Below are positions 57,966 to 64,000 of a stretch of DNA of 64,000 nucleotides, piece after piece. Source of the stretch: Dysidea avara. Taxonomy: Eukaryota; Porifera; Demospongiae; Dictyoceratida; Dysideidae. The notes beneath the pieces were generated by a model. It was not told where the DNA came from. It searched no databases and was given only the letters and a program-made list of their open reading frames with translations. The position numbers and the translations under genes were made by a program. How positions within the stretch are numbered: the stretch's first letter is position 1; the number at the start of each line of letters is the position of its first letter. The stretch is taken from the NCBI RefSeq assembly GCF_963678975.1, contig NC_089276.1:30062472-30126471 (forward strand). The letters run 5' to 3'.

Positions 57966-58151
57966 AGTTCTATAATAAATATATGAATTATATATATAAT
58001 TTGTACATTTACTGATAAAATCAGAAATATTTAAGGTACATCTGCTTCATCTTTTCTTCTTCCTGTGGTAAAGAAAAAAAGATAGGTTAAAAAAGTCCCA
58101 AAGCAGGTCATAGGCCGGCTTTGGGGTATACAAATACAAAAAGAAGTGAAA

Positions 58152-58480
58152 TCTAATCCAAAACAGCCAAGCTGTAAAAAAAGTGTGCGGCCCTCAAAAA
58201 GGCTATGGTGAAAAAAGATGTGAAATCCAAGGTGGCGGCCAAGAAATGGCTGTGATGGTAGGTTAATGGTAAAAATTTTAATAACGACAATTCAGGTGAA
58301 TTTTGTGCCAATTGACCAAGCGGCACCAAAATTCACCTGAATTGTTGTTATTAAAATTTTTACCATTAACCTACCATCACAGCCATTTCTTGGCCGCCAC
58401 CTTGGATTTCACATCTTTTTTCACCATAGCCTTTTTGAGGGCCGCACACTTTTTTTACAGCTTGGCTGTTTTGGATTAGA
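58152..58480. repeat. Composite repeat copy 4: head palindrome
   Basis: 329-bp inverted repeat bounded by TCTAATCC and GGATTAGA, same as copies 2 and 3, joined to its array by the inverted linker at 57966-58151. Confidence 0.9.
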
Positions 58481-59011
58481 TTGACTATCACAACAATAAA
58501 TTCAGAAAGTCCATAAATGCAAATATAGTTGCACTTTGCTAAGGATTGCCAGTGGACTAGCTAATAGCTACTAGTACCCTTCATTGCATTCCATTTTCAG
58601 TACACTTCATTGGTTTTATGGCTAACAAATAGGCTAAGGAGCATGCATCATAGTTGTGAAGCTCAATACCACTACTACTTAGCTATACATGTTTCTGCTT
58701 CACAGATTTAGGCATGGCTAATAGGAGCTGATGCATTATGGCATATAGCTAGCTATATCTAAAAGCTTGGTAGCTACAAGTAAAAAGGAATGTATGATAG
58801 CCATACTCAATGCATATTGCAAGCAGTCTTGATTTAACGGAAAGGTAAAATTTAAATGATAAAATAATAAACTTCCATTATTTTCCACTGAAAAACTGCT
58901 AAAATACTCTCAGATTCACCTTTAGAGGGCCTAATTTTCAAAAATTCCCTGGGGGGAATGCCCCCAGACCCCCTAGGTTGGTTTGCACACTAATGTAGTC
59001 ATTATTTCAAA

Positions 59012-59341
59012 CAGGGGCAGATCCAGACTTATGGAAAGTGGGGGTCAAAATTTAACTGAGGCACTACATTGTTTCTGGTTTGATAAGGTGAGACCAAAAA
59101 AAAAAGGTCACAACTAGCTGACAATAGCTGCCCACCTCACCAACCACGCATTTATAGCTGATAAAGTACATAAAAATCCTTAAATAGCTCACTACACGCT
59201 GTTCTAATACTGTGACTGCTTATTAGAGTGACTGCTCTGTTAGAGTATCTCGATCTTGGTATACTAATAATTTTTGGAGGGGGGTCAAGAGCCCCCTTTG
59301 ACCCCCTCCCCCCCCCCCCCCTCAACCTGTATCCGCCCTTG
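59012..59341. mobile_element. 330-bp hAT-like MITE with 8-bp flanking repeat
   Basis: CAGGGGCAGATCCAGACTT at the left; right end inverted reads CAAGGGCGGATACAGGTT. ATTTCAAA and ATTCCAAA flank it (7 of 8 identical). Carries the CTGTTAGAGTATCTCGATCT motif at 59235-59255 and a C-rich run. Confidence 0.7.
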
Positions 59342-59817
59342 ATTCCAAATAGCTAATTTTACCATGGATACTACATGAATCTTACAACTAGGGACTTGTG
59401 AGAAGGCTTGGTATCTTCTGATGTCTGGCTAATTACTTATGTCCCTGTCCAGCTTAGCCCCCCTTTCAAAAAATCACCCCCGGGTACTAGGTGATACAAA
59501 TTATAGGTGTATAATTACTAACTTACCACAACTGGATGTCAGGAATTAGTGTGATACCAGTTCTCAGCTATTCCGGATGCAGCACAGGCACCATGCTACA
59601 GCTGACTATTCGCCATTTTGTCTTGCACGTCTACACTAAGGTTAATGGATCACGTGATTCTTTGAAAAGTACTTAAAAGTTCCCCGTATAAGGTATGGAG
59701 TTGCTTACTTAAAATTTCCCCGTAATATAAGTGGCGTTGCTTACTTAAAGTTTCCCCGTATATATCAAGGAATTCATTACGTTTTTAAGTAAATATATGT
59801 AGGACCCCCCAAAAACG

Positions 59818-60080
59818 ATTCATCGCAACATCCAGACGAGCGCCATCTTGAGTATTCGAAGTAGCGAGAGGGTACTCGGCTGGATTTGAGACAGGTTGCA
59901 GTTCAGGCTCAACTATGAACTGAGAACAAACTTCAGTCAATAGAGAAGCTATAAGGTCCCTGATATCATTGTGTTTCAAAGTAGGAAGTCCACCCTTTGG
60001 ACATGATAGCACGTGCTCAACGGAGAAGGAGGAACCACAAGCACAAAGGTAAGAAGCCCTAAGAGGAGACCAACCGCAAC
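59818..60080 (-). pseudogene. LINE fragment, 5' side of the split insertion
   Basis: The minus-strand frame reads zinc-knuckle end ...SCPKGGLPTLKHNDIRDLIA, EPELQPV and GARLDVAMNRFWG, stopping where the 9.4-kb element begins; the next residues (GGQSEKCF) are at 50427. The 5' end of the LINE is truncated at 60080, followed by the target duplication at 60081. 60.1-61.1 kb holds no gene. Confidence 0.8.
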
Positions 60081-60101
60081 ATGTATTTTTGCATGTTTAA
60101 T
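60081..60101. repeat. Target-site duplication of LINE, right
   Basis: 21 bases matching 49906-49928 apart from T-run length; marks the right limit of the nested insertion. Confidence 0.8.
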
Positions 60102-61121
60102 ACAATTTTTCCATAGATCAGTGTATTTGAATTGAAGGCTGCATATGCATCTTATGACAGCCTCAGGTAGTTACTATACAGTACAGTGTATGTTTTAATT
60201 TTTAATCATTAAATGTTGCATATATATAGTTGTAACTAACTATAGTGTCACCAAAGACAAAATTTATACAACTACGTATTTATTGTACTACACGATAAGC
60301 GATGATAAAAATAGTAGCTCTCAAATTTTCACCAGGTTATTATAATGTTGGTGCATATCTCCCTATGAAGATCTAAAGTACTGTAGTTCTGGAAAAAAGG
60401 CTCTGCTATTAACTAGCTATATGCATAATAAATGCATGCTTTTATACATCATGTAGGTTAGGGAATATATGTACTCATGTTTATACAATTTTCATAGTAC
60501 CAATGCATGCAGTAATTATATCATGCAAGCTTCTTTATCACTATCAATTAAACTTAGGAAAAATACCCCCTGGCTAACAATAGCTTAAGCAGCCATTCAG
60601 TGTTCTGCCCACATAGCTATGTATATAGACTTTTGTCTGCAATGAAATGTTCATTTATACACCTACATTCCTGTGACTTTAGTGTGATGACAGTGCATGG
60701 ATTCCTAATCTGACAGCTAAAATACAAATTACATTTCACATACAGTGTAAGTACTTTGTATGTTCTTATTGTGGTGTCTATTAATTGGTATATAAAGCTA
60801 GCTATACTACAGTAACAAAGAAAGCTATATACTACAGCAGTGATAGTTAAGCCAACAGACCACAACTCAAGAAGCAGTAGGTATGAATTAATCATGCCAG
60901 CAAGCAGCCTAGGTGATGGAGATTATGCATTATATGCATGCATATAGTGCAGGGTGTAAGTATAATAACATGCAATTTACATGTAGCTAATGCAATCATG
61001 CATGCAGCCATACATTTGTTATCACTGAATGGAATTCAAAATTTCTAATTGTATCTATTTATATAACTAGCTAGCTAACAGCGTATTATACACGATGCAC
61101 TATTATGGCTAGCTAGCCTAG

Positions 61122-61682
61122 TTACGTAGCTGGCGGTGTATCCAGTTCTTTTACAACGTAAATTTGTAGTATGCTTTCTGAAGAACTAGTCATAATACCT
61201 TCAACCATGTACTTATCATTCAGTTTCTTGCTTTCCCAAGTATCATTCCCAACGAAATAAGACTGTTTGTTATACATTTCGTTGAACATAGTGGAGTTTG
61301 CTTCCTGGTGGCCGTTATATATTTTGACATTCCAACAATTATTGTACAAGTTGTAGTCAAAGGGAACACTAAACATTATTGCAAGGGTGTCTCCATCGTC
61401 CATGTTATATGCTATCACTCCTACGGCGCCTGTAGCAACTGGCCCCAAAGTTTTACGAGCGCCATATGTGAAACATTTCCTCACATCAACTTTGTAAGGT
61501 ATTATCACGTCGGAGGCACCGGAACCGAAGTAAACGCTGCCCTTTTTCCACTTGCTGTCAGTACCATTGAACACTCCCATTGCAATTTTTCTTGCTGCTG
61601 CTTCAATTTCTCCCAAGACTCCTTTGATCACATCTAGAGTTAGTGCAGTTATTGCAACACCTGCTACTATCTCTTCAGCCAT
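61122..61682 (-). CDS. Actinoporin-like protein, single exon (copy 2)
   Basis: 186 codons from ATG at 61682 to the stop at 61122. It is clearly homologous along its length to 49295-49870: the same GSVYFGSGASDVIIP strand, GAVGVIAY, VPFDYNLY and WNV aromatic region, and a C-terminal strand ending in a hydrophobic repeat (ILQIYVV). The N-terminus (EEIVAGVAITALTLDVIKGV) is a helix-prone stretch without a clear signal peptide. The frame is intact. Convergent arrangement with copy 1 suggests an inverted duplication. Pore formation is known for anemone relatives; for this protein it is only an inference. Confidence 0.85.
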   Translation of the reverse strand: MAEEIVAGVAITALTLDVIKGVLGEIEAAARKIAMGVFNGTDSKWKKGSVYFGSGASDVIIPYKVDVRKCFTYGARKTLGPVATGAVGVIAYNMDDGDTLAIMFSVPFDYNLYNNCWNVKIYNGHQEANSTMFNEMYNKQSYFVGNDTWESKKLNDKYMVEGIMTSSSESILQIYVVKELDTPPAT

Positions 61683-62196
61683 GCCGGGAGGGTCACAATT
61701 AGCCTGATCAGGCTGCGCTATAAGATTACAGATTGTTTTCGTAGCGTTAGCGAAAGATAACAGTCAACCTTCCTGGCTTGAGCTCTCAAATGGTTCTAAC
61801 TTCGTAGAAATAAAGTGGTATCACGTCACATTATTATGGCTTATATAGTCTCGTGCATCCCTCGGGAATAAGCTCGGGGCAAACGTCCGAGATTAGCCAC
61901 TGCGCGCATCCTCGCGACTTAGCCATTAATATTAGAGGCGCATTTGAATGTCGAAGGCAGGCGTAGGCGTTGAATGGTGGCTGACCTATCTCGACCACCA
62001 TACTTACGGGTATCAAGCGTTGTGAAAATAGTCAAATACATGCGCGGGCGCTGATAAAAAGCAGAAAAATTAATAGCTAAATTTCATGGCCAATTTTTCA
62101 GGGACCACTGCATGGCCCAATTGCCGAATAGCAACAAACTAACCGTCCAATACTTAGTAACCATACATCTAAATTTTGCTATATACTAAGGAGATA

Positions 62197-62441
62197 CCGG
62201 GGTTTTCAAGTCTGTTGTCCTATTATAATTGCGCATGCGCTAAAAACCTACTAACTGAAGGGCCATTCACTGGTGATAAAGGAGTCACAACAACACAGTG
62301 AGTAATAGTTTTACCACATTTACAATCATCCATCATAATAGGGCACAAACAGTTACCTGATCTCACTTGAATCTGCCATTTATTTCGCACTGCTAAGCGC
62401 ATGCGCCATGATACATAGGACAACGGACTTGAAAACCCCGG
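62197..62441. mobile_element. 245-bp MITE with TA target duplication
   Basis: CCGGGGTTTTCAAGTCTGTT plus GTCCTAT is matched inverted at the right end with one substitution; TA flanks both sides. GCGCATGCGC occurs inside each arm. Confidence 0.75.
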
Positions 62442-62686
62442 TAATGCTGTTGATTGCACGAATCTTTAAAAGTTGCATGACGCATGCGCGAGTGCGTATA
62501 CCAGATTAAAAACATTTCATTTCACGGAACAGGTTGCTGATGTCTGGGACCAAGATTCTCGACGTTAGCATCTTGTTCCGTGAAACAAAACATATTGAGT
62601 CGTGTGTGCGCCTGTACGCATGCGTCACGCAATTTTTAAAGATTCATACAATCAGCGGTGCTGCGGTTTTCCAAGTTATTATTATG
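62430..62686. repeat. Imperfect inverted repeat overlapping the MITE
   Basis: GGTAATGCTGTTGATTGCAC with GAATCTTTAAAAGTTGCATG pairs with the right arm TGCGTCACGCAATTTTTAAA with GATTCATACAATCAGCGG. A further internal pair (TTTCACGGAACAGG and CTTGTTCCGTGAAA) forms the tip. It overlaps the previous element by about 12 bases. Confidence 0.6.
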
Positions 62687-62744
62687 ATTATATTATATTG
62701 GAAAGACAGCAATGTGCTGATATACATCCAATAATATAAATTGA

Positions 62745-63190
62745 CTTATAAATGTTGGTCTAGGAGTTTGTCATAACTAGATGGTGGCAGCTCATTCCAT
62801 TCTTTAGTAGTTCTGTAAAAAAAGCATTCTTTATGATGTTGGGTGCATGATGGTGGTGTAGTTGGTGGAATTGTCTGGTGGTGGAGGTCTGTGGCAAAAA
62901 ATATTGTGGCATTTGTATGGCTGGTTCTTGATGGTGAACAATTCTAGATAAGGGTGTCAATCTACTGGTTTTCTGTCTTTCTTCAAGTGTAGACCAATTA
63001 AGATCTTTCAACATGGATGAAACACTACTATGGAAATTATAGTTGGAAAAAACCCACCTTGCTGCTCGTCTCTGTATCATTTCAATTTTGTAAATTAAAG
63101 ATTTCTGGTACGGGTTCTTGCAATGCAAAGCATCATGCACTATACGACCAGCTATAGGAAATATTGAAGGAATTGATGGCAAAGTTTATA
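62745..63190 (-). pseudogene. LINE RT C-terminal remnant (3' half, minus)
   Basis: The minus frame contains NPYQKSLIYKIEMIQRRAAR, then SSVSSMLKDLNWSTLEERQK and PQYFLPQTSTTRQFH, the typical post-RT C-terminus of CR1/Jockey-like LINEs. A one-base shift near 62825 separates the last segment (YRTTKEWNELP in another frame). Upstream part near 63130-63180 is decayed. Confidence 0.65.
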
Positions 63191-63199
63191 CCTCAGATA

Positions 63200-64000
63200 T
63201 AGATAAATCCAATGCACTTAGCTAACAAGTTCTTTTCCAGAGTTTTTGCAAATGAGGACCCAAGTACAGCACCAACCTTTAACATAGACAAAAGTGATGA
63301 CGTCTCATTATCCAGTATTACCATAGATCCATCTATTGTGTCAGAAAAATTAGCTTCTCTTAGAACTGGTAAGGCACCTGGACCAGATGGATGGCCAGCG
63401 GAGGTTTTCAAACAGTGTGTAGATCAGTTATGTATTTCCCTGTCTATCCTTTTTAACAAATACTTAGAAAGTAGTGTACTGCCAGATGGTTGGAAAATTG
63501 GTTACATAACACCTATATACAAGAAGGGTAACGAGACTAAAGTAAATAATTATTGTCCCATTTGTCTAATGTCTATTGTCATTAAAATATTTGAAGCTGT
63601 TATAAAGGATACTCTATTCAATTACCTCTCTGACAATAACTTAATCTCACTTAATCAGCATGGGTTTGTTCCTAGAAGATCATGTTGTACTCAACTACTA
63701 CACTCATGCTTTAAATGATTGGACCATATCACTTGATGAACGTCTCTCTACTGATGTTGTTCATTTTGATTTCTCAAAAGCATTTGACAGCGTCCCACAT
63801 ACCAGACTTTCATTGAAACTTTAAGCATATGGAATTAACGGTCAACTTTTGAGCTGATTCAAAGTTTTCTTACAGGTTGATTACAGTGTGTTAAAATTAA
63901 TGGTGTCTTGTCATCTTGGGTACAGGTTTCCAGCGGTGTCCCACAAGGTTCAATACTTGGTCCATTATTGTTTTCTCTATATGTTAACGAACTGCCGTCA
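63200..64000 (+). pseudogene. LINE reverse transcriptase remnant (5' half, plus)
   Basis: The plus strand encodes HLANKFFSRVFANEDPS, GKAPGPDGWPAEVFKQC and ITPIYKKGNETKVNNYCPIC up to a stop at 63716. In a shifted frame it continues DFSKAFDSVPHTRL and [20 protein letters not shown] to the window edge. The order is the RT palm of CR1/Jockey-like elements. There are at least two shifts and extra stops. It points away from the C-terminal half at 62745-63190. Confidence 0.75.

Larger units (their letters stand above)
50428..59802. mobile_element. 9.4-kb inverted-repeat DNA element inside the LINE
   Basis: Both ends share ATTTACTTAAA...ACG followed by tandem ~36-bp subrepeats (TTACGGGGAAACTTTAAGTA): four at the left (50471, 50507, 50542, 50578) and three inverted at the right. 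Both inner ends reach TCACGTGATC. The LINE sequence GACCACCCCAAAAACG is present on both sides (50412-50427, 59803-59817), giving an approximately 16-bp flanking repeat. The interior holds decayed B-box, RecQ-helicase and Tudor-like coding sequence plus later insertions. Helicase-bearing DNA transposons such as some Academ elements are a possible parallel; no transposase was recognised. Confidence 0.7.

Noticed and set aside
61834..62016. 60-codon minus-strand frame upstream of the second actinoporin-like gene
   Set aside because: No domain, no splice context and located in probable promoter or repeat sequence.

Overview
The window looks like nuclear DNA of a sponge, probably an Amphimedon-like demosponge. 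Genes are split by GT-AG introns, the DNA is AT-rich, a cytosolic-type TKL kinase of the expanded sponge kind is present, and SH2/tyrosine-kinase exons and actinoporin-like genes occur. No bacterial operon, rRNA, tRNA or CRISPR signal was recognised. The species assignment is an inference.

0-15 kb (minus strand): a chain of phase-compatible exons runs right to left. It reads TKL kinase domain (about 15.0-14.05 kb), short basic linkers (12.9-12.3 kb), an SH2 domain split over three exons (10.39-4.24 kb), a Ser/Thr-rich linker (3.77-3.46 kb), a second SH2 (2.04-1.86 kb) and a Fes/Fer-like tyrosine kinase domain (1.58 kb to beyond the left edge). The tyrosine kinase keeps its ATP-binding Lys and HRD Asp but has lost both metal-binding residues, so it is a predicted pseudokinase. 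Whether the TKL exon belongs to the same transcript is open.

15-23.4 kb: mostly non-coding, with one possible terminal exon at 17.15 kb and a full copy of a composite repeat (326-bp palindrome, 31-bp minisatellite, about 0.8-kb 3' module ending in a hairpin). Related copies lie at 4.6-6.3, 33.7-40.2 and (inverted) 54.1-58.5 kb.

23.5-33.4 kb (plus): a long multi-exon pseudogene encoding an unrecognised N-terminal region, a coiled coil and kelch repeats. Splice sites are preserved, but there are six in-frame stops and four frameshifts.

38.8-45.6 kb: a 5'-truncated retroelement with a restriction-like-endonuclease-type C-terminus sits inside the composite repeat. It is followed by an apparently complete DIRS retrotransposon (gag-like ORF, RT/RNase H/methyltransferase-like ORF, tyrosine recombinase, inverted terminal repeats, internal complementary region) inserted into a fold-back element.

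47.9-61.7 kb: a hAT-type MITE containing a Harbinger-type MITE, then two convergent single-exon actinoporin-like genes. Between them is a LINE with about 21-bp target duplications, itself split by a 9.4-kb inverted-repeat element that carries remains of B-box, RecQ-helicase and Tudor-like coding sequence plus the fourth composite-repeat copy.

62.2-64 kb: short inverted-repeat elements and a LINE whose two halves point in opposite directions, as expected from twin priming.
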